Assembly: GCA_902525355.1 (NCBI GenBank)
Contig: CABZGO010000005.1
Coordinates: forward strand, 1-64,000
Length of the DNA stretch: 64,000 nucleotides
From: an uncultured Pelagibacteraceae bacterium
GTDB lineage: Bacteria; Pseudomonadota; Alphaproteobacteria; Pelagibacterales; Pelagibacteraceae
Reading direction: 5' to 3'
A program made the position numbers and the translations under genes. Below are positions 1 to 11,936 of the stretch, one piece after another. The notes beneath the pieces are model-generated. The model was not told where the DNA came from. It did not search any database and saw only the letters and a program-made list of their open reading frames with translations. How positions within the stretch are numbered: the first letter of the stretch is position 1; each line of letters opens with the position of its first letter.

Positions 1-986
1 ATCCACGATTGTTTATCTAACTTATTTTTGTTTAAGTCTATTATTTCATATGAGGGTAAATTTGCATCTTTATATCTTTTAATTAAACGTGATACAAAGT
101 ATTTCTTTTTTTTAATATTTGCATATGTTTCGATTGAGGGTACAGCAGTAACAAGATTGATAGGTATATTTTCAAAATTAGCTCTAGCAATTGCCATGTC
201 TCTTGCATTATAAATTACTCCTTCGTCTTGTTTGAATGATTGATCGTGCTCTTCGTCTACAACTATAATTCCAAGATTTTTAAATGGTAAAAATAATGAG
301 GAACGAGCTCCAATAATTACATTAATTTTTCCTGATGATACTCCACTCCAGATTATTTTCTTTTTTTTAGGTGTTATTCCAGAATGCCATATAGCAGCAC
401 TGAAACCAAAAAATTCTTCAAATTTATTCTCAAATTCTGCAGTTAAACCAATCTCAGGTAGTAGAATCATTGCTTGATGCCCTTTTTCTAACAATTGTTT
501 AATATGCTTAAAATAAACAATTGTTTTTCCTGAACCTGTGGTCCCTTGTAAAAGATGTACCCTAAATTTATTATTTTTTTTTGATATTTCCTCAAATATT
601 TCTCTTTGATCTGAGGAAAGGGTAAACTTATTTACAAACTTTTGTTTATTATAGGGTAAATAATTTTCATCCTCATAATTAGTTATTGCTTCTCCACTTA
701 GCAAGTGAAGTTTTAAACACATTCCTTTCGGCACTAAATTGTATTCAGAAAACCAGTTCAAAAAGGTTATAAATTCTTTTTTAAGTGGTTCAATTTTTAT
801 TTTTTTTAAAATTTTTTTTATCTGAAAATTTTTGTTATTTTTTTTTTCAAATTCATTCCATACAACTCCTGTTATTTTTGATTTTCCAAAGGGAACATAA
901 ACGTAATCTCCAACTTTAAGATCTAAGTCACTTTCATATGTAAAAGGGAAGTTGAATATGTTAGGTATTAAGACAGGATATTTCAT
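1..986 (-). CDS. priA: PriA primosomal helicase, N-terminal part (truncated by window edge)
   Basis: Replication-restart DNA helicase that loads the replisome at stalled forks. I translated the minus strand from the ATG at 986; the frame stays open to base 1, giving about 328 residues. The N-terminal DNA-binding region begins MKYPVLIPNIFNFPF. The helicase domain follows, with Walker A GTTGSGKT and Walker B DEEHD, both typical of PriA. The zinc-binding region and the C-terminal helicase motifs lie outside the window. The gene follows lpd after about 20 bases on the same strand, so it probably sits at the tail of the TCA operon. The truncation is only the window boundary, not a broken gene. Confidence 0.93.
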   Translation of the reverse strand, partial: MKYPVLIPNIFNFPFTYESDLDLKVGDYVYVPFGKSKITGVVWNEFEKKNNKNFQIKKILKKIKIEPLKKEFITFLNWFSEYNLVPKGMCLKLHLLSGEAITNYEDENYLPYNKQKFVNKFTLSSDQREIFEEISKKNNKFRVHLLQGTTGSGKTIVYFKHIKQLLEKGHQAMILLPEIGLTAEFENKFEEFFGFSAAIWHSGITPKKKKIIWSGVSSGKINVIIGARSSLFLPFKNLGIIVVDEEHDQSFKQDEGVIYNARDMAIARANFENIPINLVTAVPSIETYANIKKKKYFVSRLIKRYKDANLPSYEIIDLNKNKLDKQSW

Positions 987-1005
987 AAATAAATTATGAA
1001 ATATA

Positions 1006-2400
1006 TTAAGAGTGAATTTGTCTTTTATCTACAGATAAAGCAGCTTCTTTTATAGCTTCAGAAAAAGTAGGATGAGCGTGACATGTTCTTGCAATATCCT
1101 CAGAACTAGCGCCAAATTCCATTGCTACAGACATTTCTGCAATCATTTCTCCAGCGTGAGGTCCAATGATATGAACACCTAGCACTCTATCCGTTGTGCT
1201 TTCAGCTAGTATTTTAACGAATCCCTCTGGCTCATTTATAGCTTTGGCTCTTGAGTTTGCCATAAATGGAAATTTACCTACTTTGTAGTTTATTTTTTTT
1301 TTTATTAATTCTTCCTCATTTTTTCCAACATAAGCTACCTCGGGTGAAGTATAAATTACTCCAGGTATAATATCGTAATTTACATGACCAGACTGTCCAG
1401 CAATTAATTCTGCCACAGCTATTCCTTCCTCTTCAGCTTTGTGCGCTAACATAGGTCCATCTATAACATCTCCGATTGCATAAATATTTTTTACATTGGT
1501 TTCAAAATTTTTATTAACTATTATTTTTCCTTTTTTATCAACATTGACACCTATTTTTTCTAAATTTAATTTGTCTGTATATGGTTTTCTTCCTACCGAA
1601 ATCAAAACTACATCAGCTTCAATTTTATTTTTTGAGTCTTTGCTTGAAGTTTCTATTAATACACCCTGATTATTTTTGGTAATTTTTTCAACTTTAGTAT
1701 TTAACTCAAATTTAATATTCTGCTTTTTAAGTATTTTCATAAATTCATTTGAAATTTCTTTATCAAGACCAGGCGTAATATGATCTAAATATTCTATAAC
1801 CTTTACTTCAGTACCCAGTCTTGACCAAACAGAACTCATCTCTAGTCCGATATAACCACCCCCTACAACAACCATTTTTTTTGGAAGTTTAGAAATATTA
1901 AGAGCTCCTGTAGATGAAAGAATTCTTTTTTCATCAAAATCTGCTCCTGGAAGCGACAAAGGTTCTGAACCTGTACTAATTATAATTTTATCAGATTTAA
2001 TTGTTAATTCTGATTTGTCATTTTTGACTGAAATTTCATTTTTTCCATTAAAAGATCCTACCCCTTTAATGTAAGTAACTTTGTTCTTTTTAAATAAAAA
2101 TTCCACTCCTTTTGTGAGTGTTGAAACTGAGCTATCTTTATTACTCATCATTTTTTCTAGATTTAGTTTTATTTCTCCTGTTTCAATGCCAATATCAGAA
2201 AAATTTTTGGCTCTATGAAAACTTTCTGACATGTTCAAAAGGCTTTTAGATGGAATGCACCCTATATTTAAACAAGTCCCACCTAAAGACCCTCTGGACT
2301 CTACACATGCAGTTTTCAATCCTAATTGTGATAATCTAATTGCGCAAACATATCCTGCAGGTCCACCTCCAATTACAGTAACATCAAATTTTTCAGCCAT
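1006..2400 (-). CDS. lpdA: Dihydrolipoamide dehydrogenase (E3)
   Basis: FAD/NAD flavoprotein that reoxidises dihydrolipoyl groups of the 2-oxoacid dehydrogenase complexes. The FAD-binding GGGPAG motif is at residues 11-16. The redox-active disulfide is Cys43/Cys48 in GGTCLNIGC. A second Rossmann motif, VVVGGGYIGLE, sits mid-protein for NAD. The C-terminal HAHPTFSEAIKE supplies the His-Glu pair of the dimer active site. At 464 residues it has normal family length. It directly follows sucB (the stop and start regions touch), so it is the E3 of the 2-oxoglutarate dehydrogenase complex here, though it could also serve pyruvate dehydrogenase and the glycine cleavage system. Confidence 0.96.
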   Translation of the reverse strand: MAEKFDVTVIGGGPAGYVCAIRLSQLGLKTACVESRGSLGGTCLNIGCIPSKSLLNMSESFHRAKNFSDIGIETGEIKLNLEKMMSNKDSSVSTLTKGVEFLFKKNKVTYIKGVGSFNGKNEISVKNDKSELTIKSDKIIISTGSEPLSLPGADFDEKRILSSTGALNISKLPKKMVVVGGGYIGLEMSSVWSRLGTEVKVIEYLDHITPGLDKEISNEFMKILKKQNIKFELNTKVEKITKNNQGVLIETSSKDSKNKIEADVVLISVGRKPYTDKLNLEKIGVNVDKKGKIIVNKNFETNVKNIYAIGDVIDGPMLAHKAEEEGIAVAELIAGQSGHVNYDIIPGVIYTSPEVAYVGKNEEELIKKKINYKVGKFPFMANSRAKAINEPEGFVKILAESTTDRVLGVHIIGPHAGEMIAEMSVAMEFGASSEDIARTCHAHPTFSEAIKEAALSVDKRQIHS

Positions 2401-3725
2401 TAAATATTTAAAAATAATCTTCTAGGGTCTTCTAAATTTTCTTTAACAGTTTTTAAAAAAGACACGGATTCCTTTCCATCAATAATTCTGTGATCATATG
2501 ACAAGGCCAAGTACATTATTGGTTTTATTTTTATCTCACCATTATCATTTACTGGTCTTTCAACAATATTATGCATGCCTAATACGCCTGATTGAGGAGG
2601 GTTTAATATCGGTGTTGAAAGCATAGAACCGTAGACGCCACCATTACTAATTGTAAATGTGCCTCCCTGTAAGTCCTCAATTGTTAAATTACCTTGATTT
2701 GCCTTTTCAGATAATTTTTTGATTTCTTTTTCAATTTCAGCAAATGACATCTCGTCTGCATTTCTTAGTACTGGAACTACTAATCCTTTTTCAGTTCCAA
2801 CAGCAAAACTTATATTATAATAGTTTTTATATATTATATCTTGATCTTCAATTTCAGCATTAATTGCTGGAAACAATTTAAGTCCAACTACACAAGCTTT
2901 TACAAAAAATGACATGAGACCTAACTTAATTCCATATCTACTTTTAAAATCATTTTGGTTTTCTTTTCTCATTTCCATAATTCTAGACATATCTACTTCG
3001 TTAAATGTAGTTAACATTGCAGCATTTTCTTGAGCTTGTTTCAATCTTTTCGCAATCGTTTGCCTTAATCGTGTCATTTTAATTCTTTCTTCTTCACCAT
3101 ATTTAATTCTTCTCTGATTAGGTTGAGGATTAACACCCATCATACTGATTAAATCACCTTTAAGAATTCTTCCTGCTTTGCCAGTTCCTTTAATATTATC
3201 TAAATTGATATTTTTTTCGGCAACCATTTTTCTTACTGCTGGAGAGAGAACAATTGGTTGTTGTGATATTTTATCAGTTTGAACTTCATCAGTCAAAAGA
3301 AGTGGTTCCTCCTCTAGTAATTCCATTGAATTATTTTCCATTAAAACTAATGGTTCCTCTATCTTACTTTGAGTTTTTTTTTCTATTTCTAAGTTAATTA
3401 CATTGCTTTGCTGATCTATTATTTGTTTCTCCTCAGAGTTCTTAGGTTGTTTTATTTTTTCATCTATCTTTTTTTCCTCTATATTTCCTTTAGAAATTGA
3501 TCCAAGAACAGCTCCAACTTCAACTGTATCTCCATCTTTGAAACTAATTTCTGATAATGTACCACTTATTGGGGATGGAACTTCTAAATTTACTTTGTCA
3601 GTTTCTAACTCAACTATTGCTTCATCAACTTCAACAGTTTCACCTTCTTTTTTTAACCATTTGGAAACAGTCGCCTCTGTTATACTCTCACCTAACATTG
3701 GGACTAAAATTTTTTCACTCATCAA
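2400..3725 (-). CDS. sucB: Dihydrolipoyllysine succinyltransferase (E2 of 2-oxoglutarate dehydrogenase)
   Basis: Core acyltransferase of the 2-oxoglutarate dehydrogenase complex. An N-terminal lipoyl domain has the lipoylated lysine in [13 protein letters not shown] (about Lys44). A long charged linker spans roughly residues 85-155. A peripheral-subunit-binding domain ([13 protein letters not shown]...GTGKAGRI) follows. The C-terminal catalytic domain contains [13 protein letters not shown] with the catalytic His. The protein starts with two consecutive Met codons, so either could be used. It overlaps the 3' end of sucA by four bases and is followed by lpd, giving the classic E1-E2-E3 order. 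Confidence 0.95.
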   Translation of the reverse strand: MMSEKILVPMLGESITEATVSKWLKKEGETVEVDEAIVELETDKVNLEVPSPISGTLSEISFKDGDTVEVGAVLGSISKGNIEEKKIDEKIKQPKNSEEKQIIDQQSNVINLEIEKKTQSKIEEPLVLMENNSMELLEEEPLLLTDEVQTDKISQQPIVLSPAVRKMVAEKNINLDNIKGTGKAGRILKGDLISMMGVNPQPNQRRIKYGEEERIKMTRLRQTIAKRLKQAQENAAMLTTFNEVDMSRIMEMRKENQNDFKSRYGIKLGLMSFFVKACVVGLKLFPAINAEIEDQDIIYKNYYNISFAVGTEKGLVVPVLRNADEMSFAEIEKEIKKLSEKANQGNLTIEDLQGGTFTISNGGVYGSMLSTPILNPPQSGVLGMHNIVERPVNDNGEIKIKPIMYLALSYDHRIIDGKESVSFLKTVKENLEDPRRLFLNI

Positions 3726-6610
3726 TTAAATACTTCGTTTATTATTTCTTGTTGTTCAAGCTGATGCCTTTTGGCATATCCAGTAGCGGGTGATGCATCA
3801 GGCCTCCTGCCAATGTAAAAAATATTATTGTTTTTAGCTTTAATGGTATCCAATGTCCATTGTATATAATCTCTCACTGAAAACCATGCACCCATGTTTT
3901 TTGGTTCTTCCTGACACCAATAAAAGCTAGCATTTTTAGCATACGGTTTGAGTTCTTTTACTAAGCTTTTAGCAGGAAAAGGATAGAGTTGTTCTATTCT
4001 AAACATTACCACATCATCTCTTTTTAACTTTTCTCTAGCATTCAAAAGATCAAAATATACTTTTCCTGAACACAATATAACTTTTTTAATTTCATTTGAT
4101 TTTTTCAATTTAATGAAATTTTTTGATTTATTATTTAAAGCATGATCCCAGATTATTCGGTGAAATGATGTTTGCTTACTAAAATCATCAATAGTTGATA
4201 CACAAAATTTATTTCTTAACAAAGATTTTGGTGTCATGATTATTAATGGTTTTCTAAAATCACGGTGTATTTGTCTACGTAAAGCATGAAAATAATTTGC
4301 AGGTGTAGTGCAATTCATAATTTGTAAATTATCATTTGCACATAGCTGTAAGAACCTCTCAAGTCTTGCAGAAGAATGTTCAGGTCCTTGACCTTCATAA
4401 CCATGAGGCAATAACATCACTAAGCCTGAAGCTCTTTGCCATTTTCTTTCACCAGATGATATAAATTGATCAATGATAACCTGAGCACCGTTTGCGAAAT
4501 CTCCAAATTGAGCTTCCCAAAGTGTAAGAGTGTTTGGTTCTACTAAACTATATCCATATTCGAATCCTAGAACAGCAAGTTCAGATAAAAAACTATCTAC
4601 TATTTCAAATTTTTTTTGCTTCTTTGATATGTTATTTAAAGGAATATACCTAGAATTATCCATCTGGTCTCTCAAAACTGAATGTCTCTGACTGAAAGTC
4701 CCTCTACCAGAGTCCTGTCCTACAAATCGAACTGGGAATCCCTCATCTAGCAGTGAACCAAATGCTAGGGACTCAGCAGTAGACCAATCAATATTTAAAC
4801 CATCATCAACTGATTTTTTTCTTGTTTGTAATATTTTGTTAATGGTTTTATGAATATTTACTCCAGTCGGAATTACGTTTATTTTGTCTGAAATATTTTT
4901 AAGTATTTCTTTATCTGCACCAGTAATGCCTCTTTTATCTTTTCCTTTTTTGGGTTTATAACTAGACCATGCTCCTTCAAACCATTCAATTTTAGGATTA
5001 TAATCTTTAGCGGTCTTAAATTGATCATCCAAAAGGTCTTTAAATTTTTTTATTTGACCATTTAAATCCTTATCAGATATCAGATTTTCATTAACAAGCT
5101 TAGATCCATATATCTTTGCTGTTGATTGATGTGATCTTATTTTTTTATACATTAATGGTTGGGTGAATGATGGTTCATCTCCCTCATTATGTCCAAATCG
5201 TCTGTAACAAACTAAGTCAATGACTACATCTCTATTGAATTTTAATCTAAACTCAGTTGCAATTCTTGAACCGTAAACAACTGCTTCTGGATCGTCTCCA
5301 TTAACATGAATGATTGGTGCATCAACCATTTTAGCAATATCTGATGGGTGAGGAGAAGATCTTGCAAACCTTGGACTTGTAGTAAATCCTATTTGATTAT
5401 TTACTATTATATGAATAGTGCCACCAGTATTGTGTCCTGGTAATCCCGACATTGCAAAACATTCAGCCACAATGCCCTGTCCAGCAAAAGCTGCATCACC
5501 ATGTATTAAAATCGGAATTACTTTATTTCTTTCAGTATCTTTATGGAAAAATTGTTTTGCTCTAGTCTGACCTAATACAACTGGATTAACTGCTTCCAAA
5601 TGTGATGGATTATCAGTTAAACTGACATGAACAGAATTTCCATCAAATTCTCTGTCAGATGAGGCACCCAAATGATATTTAACATCCCCAGCACTATCCT
5701 CATCTGTATTATTTATTTCACCAGCAAATTCATTAAATATTCTTTTGTATGATTTTTGAAGAACGTTAGCTAAAACATTTAGCCTTCCTCTGTGAGACAT
5801 TCCAATTTTAACTTCTTTAATTTGAGACTGACCTCCAATTTTTATAATTTGTTCCAAACCTGGAATTAAACTTTCACCACCATCTAAACCAAATCTTTTA
5901 GAACCTACATATTTAGTATGAAGAAATTTCTCAAATCCTTCAGCCTGTATCAATTTATTTAAAATTGCATTTTTACCATTTTCTGTAAATTTTAATGCAT
6001 TTTCATCTTTTTCCACCCTATCCCTAAACCATTTTCTCTCTGTTGGATTTGATATGTGCATGTATTCATAACCAATTGGCCCACAATAAGTTTTTCTAAG
6101 AATAGATAGAATTTCTCTAATGTTTGAATACTCTTTATTTAAAACACCATCTAAATATATTTGCTTGTCATAATCTTCTTTCTTAAAGCCATAATTTTCT
6201 GGGTGCAATTCATCTAAATATTCACTTTCTCTTATTTGAAGTGGATCTAGTTTAGAGAGTAAGTGACCTCTTTGTCTATAAGATCTAATAAGTGAAACAG
6301 CTCTTATTGAGTTACTATTACCAGCTACGACATCTACTTGATTAACATTAAGATTAGAGAGTTCTTTATTTAAATCTGTATTTTCTTCAATTTTTACTTT
6401 TTTTGGATTCCATGAAGGGCCTTTTATTTCTTTAACTACAGACTCTAAATCTTCACCAATATCAATAAAATATTCTTTCCAACCACTGGGTAGATTTGGA
6501 TCTTTATTTATAAACTTCACATACATTTGCTCAATAAAAGCATTATTTGACTTATTTAAAAATGAAGTTTTTTTATACTCAAGATTTTTGGAAGCTGACA
6601 TATTTATCAT
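3722..6610 (-). CDS. sucA: 2-oxoglutarate dehydrogenase E1 component
   Basis: Thiamine-diphosphate enzyme that decarboxylates 2-oxoglutarate and transfers the succinyl group to E2. Its 962 residues match the family length (about 930-1000). Recognisable stretches include [14 protein letters not shown] and [10 protein letters not shown] in the ThDP-binding half and [13 protein letters not shown]. The transketolase-like C-terminal half has [34 protein letters not shown] and the closing [16 protein letters not shown]. Met4 (MSASK) is an alternative start. It lies downstream of sucD by a short gap and is translationally coupled to sucB. Confidence 0.97.
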   Translation of the reverse strand: MINMSASKNLEYKKTSFLNKSNNAFIEQMYVKFINKDPNLPSGWKEYFIDIGEDLESVVKEIKGPSWNPKKVKIEENTDLNKELSNLNVNQVDVVAGNSNSIRAVSLIRSYRQRGHLLSKLDPLQIRESEYLDELHPENYGFKKEDYDKQIYLDGVLNKEYSNIREILSILRKTYCGPIGYEYMHISNPTERKWFRDRVEKDENALKFTENGKNAILNKLIQAEGFEKFLHTKYVGSKRFGLDGGESLIPGLEQIIKIGGQSQIKEVKIGMSHRGRLNVLANVLQKSYKRIFNEFAGEINNTDEDSAGDVKYHLGASSDREFDGNSVHVSLTDNPSHLEAVNPVVLGQTRAKQFFHKDTERNKVIPILIHGDAAFAGQGIVAECFAMSGLPGHNTGGTIHIIVNNQIGFTTSPRFARSSPHPSDIAKMVDAPIIHVNGDDPEAVVYGSRIATEFRLKFNRDVVIDLVCYRRFGHNEGDEPSFTQPLMYKKIRSHQSTAKIYGSKLVNENLISDKDLNGQIKKFKDLLDDQFKTAKDYNPKIEWFEGAWSSYKPKKGKDKRGITGADKEILKNISDKINVIPTGVNIHKTINKILQTRKKSVDDGLNIDWSTAESLAFGSLLDEGFPVRFVGQDSGRGTFSQRHSVLRDQMDNSRYIPLNNISKKQKKFEIVDSFLSELAVLGFEYGYSLVEPNTLTLWEAQFGDFANGAQVIIDQFISSGERKWQRASGLVMLLPHGYEGQGPEHSSARLERFLQLCANDNLQIMNCTTPANYFHALRRQIHRDFRKPLIIMTPKSLLRNKFCVSTIDDFSKQTSFHRIIWDHALNNKSKNFIKLKKSNEIKKVILCSGKVYFDLLNAREKLKRDDVVMFRIEQLYPFPAKSLVKELKPYAKNASFYWCQEEPKNMGAWFSVRDYIQWTLDTIKAKNNNIFYIGRRPDASPATGYAKRHQLEQQEIINEVFN

Positions 6611-6636
6611 TTAAATATTATACAAACAAAATGTTA

Positions 6637-7512
6637 TCAATTAGACAATTTATTTAGTAGAGTTTTTCCAATATCAGAGGGAGAATTTGCAACAGTTATA
6701 CCACAATTTTGCATGATTCTTATCTTTTCTTCTGCATTTCCTTTGCCACCTGAAATAATTGCTCCAGCATGTCCCATCCTTCTTCCTGGTGGAGCAGTAA
6801 CTCCAGCTATGAAACCAACAATTGGTTTTTTTATTTTATGATTTTTGACAAATTCTGCAGCTTCCTCCTCAGCAGTTCCACCTATTTCTCCAATCATTAA
6901 TATAGATTCTGTTTGATCGTCATTTAGAAAAAGATCAAGACAATCAATGAAGTTAGTTCCATTAATTGGATCGCCTCCAATACCTATACATGTGGATTGA
7001 CCAAGGTTGTTTTCTGTTGTTTGAGCAACTGCTTCATAGGTTAGAGTTCCTGATCTTGATACAATTCCAACTGAACCTTTTTTATGAATATTGCCTGGCA
7101 TTATTCCAATTTTACATTCGTTAGGTGTAATGATTCCTGGACAATTTGGACCAATTAGTCTGGAGTTTGAGTTTTGTAGTTTTTTTTTGACTTTTAGCAT
7201 ATCTAGTATTGGTATCCCCTCACTTATACACACAATTAATTCAATAGATGCATCTATAGCTTCAATTATTGCTGAAGAAGCAAATTTTGCAGGTACATAT
7301 ATCATTGAAGCGTCTGCGCCTGTGGCCTCTTTTGCCTCTTTAACAGTATTAAATACCGGTCTTTCCAAATGAATTTGACCTCCTTTTTTAGGTGTTACGC
7401 CTCCAACTAGGTTTGTTCCATATTTAATAGATTGCTCAGAATGAAAAGTTCCATGAGCACCAGTGAAACCTTGACAAATTACTTTGGTGTCTTTGTTAAT
7501 TAAAACTGACAT
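6637..7512 (-). CDS. sucD: Succinyl-CoA synthetase alpha subunit
   Basis: Alpha subunit of the TCA enzyme converting succinyl-CoA, phosphate and NDP to succinate and NTP. The N-terminal CoA-binding fold has [27 protein letters not shown] is in the middle of the protein. The phosphorylated active-site histidine lies in RRMGHAGAI near the C terminus. The length of 291 residues is standard. Its start codon overlaps the sucC stop, so the two subunits are translationally coupled. Confidence 0.97.
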   Translation of the reverse strand: MSVLINKDTKVICQGFTGAHGTFHSEQSIKYGTNLVGGVTPKKGGQIHLERPVFNTVKEAKEATGADASMIYVPAKFASSAIIEAIDASIELIVCISEGIPILDMLKVKKKLQNSNSRLIGPNCPGIITPNECKIGIMPGNIHKKGSVGIVSRSGTLTYEAVAQTTENNLGQSTCIGIGGDPINGTNFIDCLDLFLNDDQTESILMIGEIGGTAEEEAAEFVKNHKIKKPIVGFIAGVTAPPGRRMGHAGAIISGGKGNAEEKIRIMQNCGITVANSPSDIGKTLLNKLSN

Positions 7513-8678
7513 TATTTAAATTTTATTGCCTCAACTATTTTTTTTGCTGCATCAGATAAATCATTCGCAGAAATTATTTCTAAACCAGAATTCTCTAATA
7601 TTTTTTTTCCTTCTTCAAAGTTTGTTCCTGCTAGTCTAACTACTAATGGAACATTAATTTGAATTTCTTTTGCTGCATCTACAACACCTTGTGCAAGTAC
7701 ATCACATCTCATAATTCCACCAAAAATATTAATCAATATTCCTTTTACATTTTTGTCAGATAATATAATTTTAAAAGCAGCTGAAACTTTTTCTTTGGAT
7801 GCACCACCACCTACGTCTAAAAAATTTGCAGGCTCTTCACCATAAAGCTTTATGATATCCATTGTAGCCATTGCTAATCCTGCACCGTTTACCATACATC
7901 CTATACTTCCATCTAATTTTATATATGCCAAGTCATGTTTGCTTGCTTCAATTTCAGTGGCTTCTTCCTCATTATAGTCTCTTAATTCTTGAATCTCAGG
8001 ATGTTTAAATAATGCATTTTCATCAAATGTCATTTTTGCATCAAGACAAACTACTTTATTTTCTTTCGTTAAAATAAGTGGGTTAATTTCTACTAAATTT
8101 GCATCATTTTCTATGAACAATTTATAAATTGCTTTTATTAAGCTTATAGCTTCTGAACCAGAATTATCGTCTAATTCAAAAACCTTAATAATTTTCTTAC
8201 AATCAACCTCTGAAATTTCTTGGTTAAAATCGACTTTAGTTGTTAAAATTTTTTCAGGTGTATTTTGGGCAACTTCTTCAATGTTCATTCCTCCTTGATC
8301 ACTTGAAATAAACGCAATTTTTGAACTTGCTCTATCAACTAGGCAAGAAAGATAAAATTCTTTACTAATATTAGATACTTCTTCGACATATAGTCTTTTT
8401 ACTTCTCTACCTAAGGGTCCTGTTTGATGAGTAATTAGGTTTTTGCCAAGCAAAATATTTGCTTCTTTTTCTAAATTTTCTAAATTATCAACAATTTTTA
8501 CTCCACCAGCCTTACCTCTTCCACCAGCGTGAATTTGAGCTTTAAGAACATACTTATCAGTTTTCAATTCTTTAGTTTTTTGCAAAAGATCGGATACATT
8601 AAATGCAAATACTCCTTCGGGTACATTAGCTCCATACTTTTTTAGAATTTGTTTTGCTTGGTGCTCGTGAATATTCAT
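7512..8678 (-). CDS. sucC: Succinyl-CoA synthetase beta subunit
   Basis: Nucleotide-binding subunit of succinyl-CoA synthetase. The ATP-grasp domain begins [20 protein letters not shown] and contains [23 protein letters not shown] lies at the end of the grasp domain, and the C-terminal CoA-ligase domain has FLDVGGGAS and [10 protein letters not shown]. At 388 residues it is full length. It follows mdh with no intergenic bases and overlaps sucD by one base. Confidence 0.97.
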   Translation of the reverse strand: MNIHEHQAKQILKKYGANVPEGVFAFNVSDLLQKTKELKTDKYVLKAQIHAGGRGKAGGVKIVDNLENLEKEANILLGKNLITHQTGPLGREVKRLYVEEVSNISKEFYLSCLVDRASSKIAFISSDQGGMNIEEVAQNTPEKILTTKVDFNQEISEVDCKKIIKVFELDDNSGSEAISLIKAIYKLFIENDANLVEINPLILTKENKVVCLDAKMTFDENALFKHPEIQELRDYNEEEATEIEASKHDLAYIKLDGSIGCMVNGAGLAMATMDIIKLYGEEPANFLDVGGGASKEKVSAAFKIILSDKNVKGILINIFGGIMRCDVLAQGVVDAAKEIQINVPLVVRLAGTNFEEGKKILENSGLEIISANDLSDAAKKIVEAIKFK

Positions 8679-9647
<969 letters not shown>

Positions 9648-11141
9648 TTATTCCATAGTTGGCATAATAAATTCAGGATTTGACCTTATGCCTGAAGGCC
9701 ATCTAGAGGTAATAGTTTTCAATTTTGTATAAAATTTAATTCCTTCCATGCCATGCATTCCGCTATCTCCAAACAATGATCTTTTCCATCCACCAAAACT
9801 ATGAAATGCCATAGGAACTGGTATTGGAACATTTATTCCAACCATTCCAACTTGGATTTTACTTGCAAAAGTTCTTCCTGCATCACCATCTCTAGTATAA
9901 ATACTTACACCGTTTCCATACTCATGCTCATTTATCATTTTGGTTGCTTCTTCAAAAGTTTTTACTCTTACCACTGATAGAACAGGACCAAAAATCTCTT
10001 CTTTATAAATTCTCATATCAGTAGTTACATGATCAAACAAACATCCACCTATATAAAAACCATTTTCATACCCTTGAAGTTTTAGATCTCTACCATCAAG
10101 AGCTAATTTAGCTCCCTCTTTTACTCCTAAATCAACATATCCTTTTACTTTTTCTAAATGTTGTTTTGTAACAAGAGGACCCATCTCTGAGGATTTATCC
10201 ATACCAGGACCAATTTTTAATGCTTCAGCTTTTTTTACTAACCTAGATACTAACTCATCACCAATATCACCAACTGCTACAGCAACAGACTGAGCCATAC
10301 ATCTTTCACCTGCAGATCCATATGCAGCACCCATTAGACCATTTACAGCTCCTTCTAAATCGCAATCGGGCATTACCACTAAATGATTTTTAGCTCCGCC
10401 TAATGCTTGAACTCTTTTTTCATTTTTGGCAGCATTCTCATATATATATTTAGCTATAGGTGTTGATCCAACAAAGCTTACAGCTTTAATATCATTATTT
10501 GAAAGTATAGCGTCTACAACTTCTTTATCTCCATTGACGACATTAAAAACTCCAGCAGGAAGACCAGCTTCGTGAAGTAATTCTGCTAATCTCATCGGAC
10601 ATGAAGGATCTTTTTCTGATGGTTTAAGAATAAAGGTATTTCCACATGCTATAGCTAATGGGAACATCCACATCGGCACCATTGCAGGAAAATTAAAAGG
10701 TGTTATTCCAGCAGCTACACCTAAAGGCTGTCGCATGGAATAACTATCAACATTTGTCCCAACATTCTCAGAAAATTCACCTTTAAGCACATGAGGAATT
10801 CCACATGCAAACTCGACAACTTCCAATCCTCTTATTAATGATCCTTTTGCATCCTCATAAACTTTTCCATGTTCAGAAACAATTAACTTTGTTAATTCAT
10901 CAAAATTTTTTTCTATAAGTTCTTTAAACTTAAACATTATCCTGGCTCTTTGAAGTGCAGGCTTAAGAGACCATGTCTCAAAGGCTTTTTTAGCAATTTC
11001 AACTGTTTTATCTAAATCTGATTTAGTAGCTAAAATAACTTCCGATTCTTGCTCTCCAGTAGCAGGGTTGAAGACTTGTCCTTTTCTTTGTGAAGTACCA
11101 TCTATTACTTTTCCACCAACGAAATGTTTGATTATATTCAT
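9648..11141 (-). CDS. mmsA: (Methyl)malonate-semialdehyde dehydrogenase, CoA-acylating
   Basis: Aldehyde dehydrogenase family member that oxidatively decarboxylates methylmalonate semialdehyde to propionyl-CoA, or malonate semialdehyde to acetyl-CoA. Seen in the sequence: ITPFNFPAMVPMWMFPLA typical of MmsA, the cofactor loop VNGDKEVVD, SFVGSTPIAKYIY, and the catalytic Cys in AYGSAGERCMAQ. The length of 497 residues is normal. The Pro-Met-Trp-Met-Phe segment separates MmsA from other aldehyde dehydrogenases. Its placement between mdh and sdhB is unusual. It could drain three-carbon semialdehydes from valine, beta-alanine or DMSP breakdown into the TCA genes around it; that link is inference. 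Confidence 0.9.
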   Translation of the reverse strand: MNIIKHFVGGKVIDGTSQRKGQVFNPATGEQESEVILATKSDLDKTVEIAKKAFETWSLKPALQRARIMFKFKELIEKNFDELTKLIVSEHGKVYEDAKGSLIRGLEVVEFACGIPHVLKGEFSENVGTNVDSYSMRQPLGVAAGITPFNFPAMVPMWMFPLAIACGNTFILKPSEKDPSCPMRLAELLHEAGLPAGVFNVVNGDKEVVDAILSNNDIKAVSFVGSTPIAKYIYENAAKNEKRVQALGGAKNHLVVMPDCDLEGAVNGLMGAAYGSAGERCMAQSVAVAVGDIGDELVSRLVKKAEALKIGPGMDKSSEMGPLVTKQHLEKVKGYVDLGVKEGAKLALDGRDLKLQGYENGFYIGGCLFDHVTTDMRIYKEEIFGPVLSVVRVKTFEEATKMINEHEYGNGVSIYTRDGDAGRTFASKIQVGMVGINVPIPVPMAFHSFGGWKRSLFGDSGMHGMEGIKFYTKLKTITSRWPSGIRSNPEFIMPTME

Positions 11142-11165
11142 GAGTGAAATTATTTAATTAAGTAA

Positions 11166-11936
11166 TTAGGCCGTTGCAAGCATTTTCTTTATCTCTGCTA
11201 TAGCTTTTGCAGGATTCAAGCCCTTTGGGCAAGCATTTGTGCAATTCAAGATAGTATGGCAACGATATAGCTTTAGTTCATCAGCTACTTTCTTAAGTCT
11301 TTCTTTTCTATCTTCATCTCTACTATCAATTATCCATCTATAAGCCTGAAGTAAAACAGCTGGACCTAAATATTTTTCACCGTTCCACCAATAACTTGGA
11401 CAAGACGTTGAACAACATGCACACATTATACATTCATAAAATCCATCTAATTTTGCTCTATCGTCTTTAGATTGAATATTTTCTTTGGCATTTATTTTTG
11501 AAGTTTTTAACCAAGGTTCAACAGACTCATATTGTTTATATAATGTACTTAAATCACCGATTAAATCTTTTAAGACTTTGAGATGTGGTAAAGGATAAAT
11601 ATCAATATCTCCATCCAATTCAGAATGGGCTTTTGTACACGCTAAACCATTTTTTCCATTCATATTCATCGCACAAGATCCACAAACTCCATGAGCACAA
11701 GATCTTCTGTAAGCTACAGAAGGATCAATTTCGTTTTTAATTTTATTTAAAATATCAAGGACTTTTGATGAACAGTTGTCCATATCAACTTCATAGGTAT
11801 CAAGCCTTGGATTTTCGTTTTTAGATGGATCCCATCTATAAACATTTACTTTTCTAATATTTTTTGAACCTGTTTTATCTTTATAGTATTGACCTTTTTC
11901 TACCTTTGAATTTGCAGGTAAATTTAATTGAACCAT
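11166..11936 (-). CDS. sdhB: Succinate dehydrogenase iron-sulfur subunit
   Basis: Electron-transfer subunit of complex II. Three Cys clusters are visible: the plant-type [2Fe-2S] site in [15 protein letters not shown], and [12 protein letters not shown] plus [15 protein letters not shown], which hold the [4Fe-4S] and [3Fe-4S] clusters. The 256 residues match the family. Its start overlaps the sdhA stop by one base. A Trp-rich segment after the second cluster (CPSYWWNG) contributes to the quinone site in known homologues. Confidence 0.97.
   Translation of the reverse strand: MVQLNLPANSKVEKGQYYKDKTGSKNIRKVNVYRWDPSKNENPRLDTYEVDMDNCSSKVLDILNKIKNEIDPSVAYRRSCAHGVCGSCAMNMNGKNGLACTKAHSELDGDIDIYPLPHLKVLKDLIGDLSTLYKQYESVEPWLKTSKINAKENIQSKDDRAKLDGFYECIMCACCSTSCPSYWWNGEKYLGPAVLLQAYRWIIDSRDEDRKERLKKVADELKLYRCHTILNCTNACPKGLNPAKAIAEIKKMLATA

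Noticed and set aside
28-213. Plus-strand 61-codon frame
   Set aside because: It is antisense to the priA helicase region, which has clear motifs on the minus strand, and it has no family features of its own.
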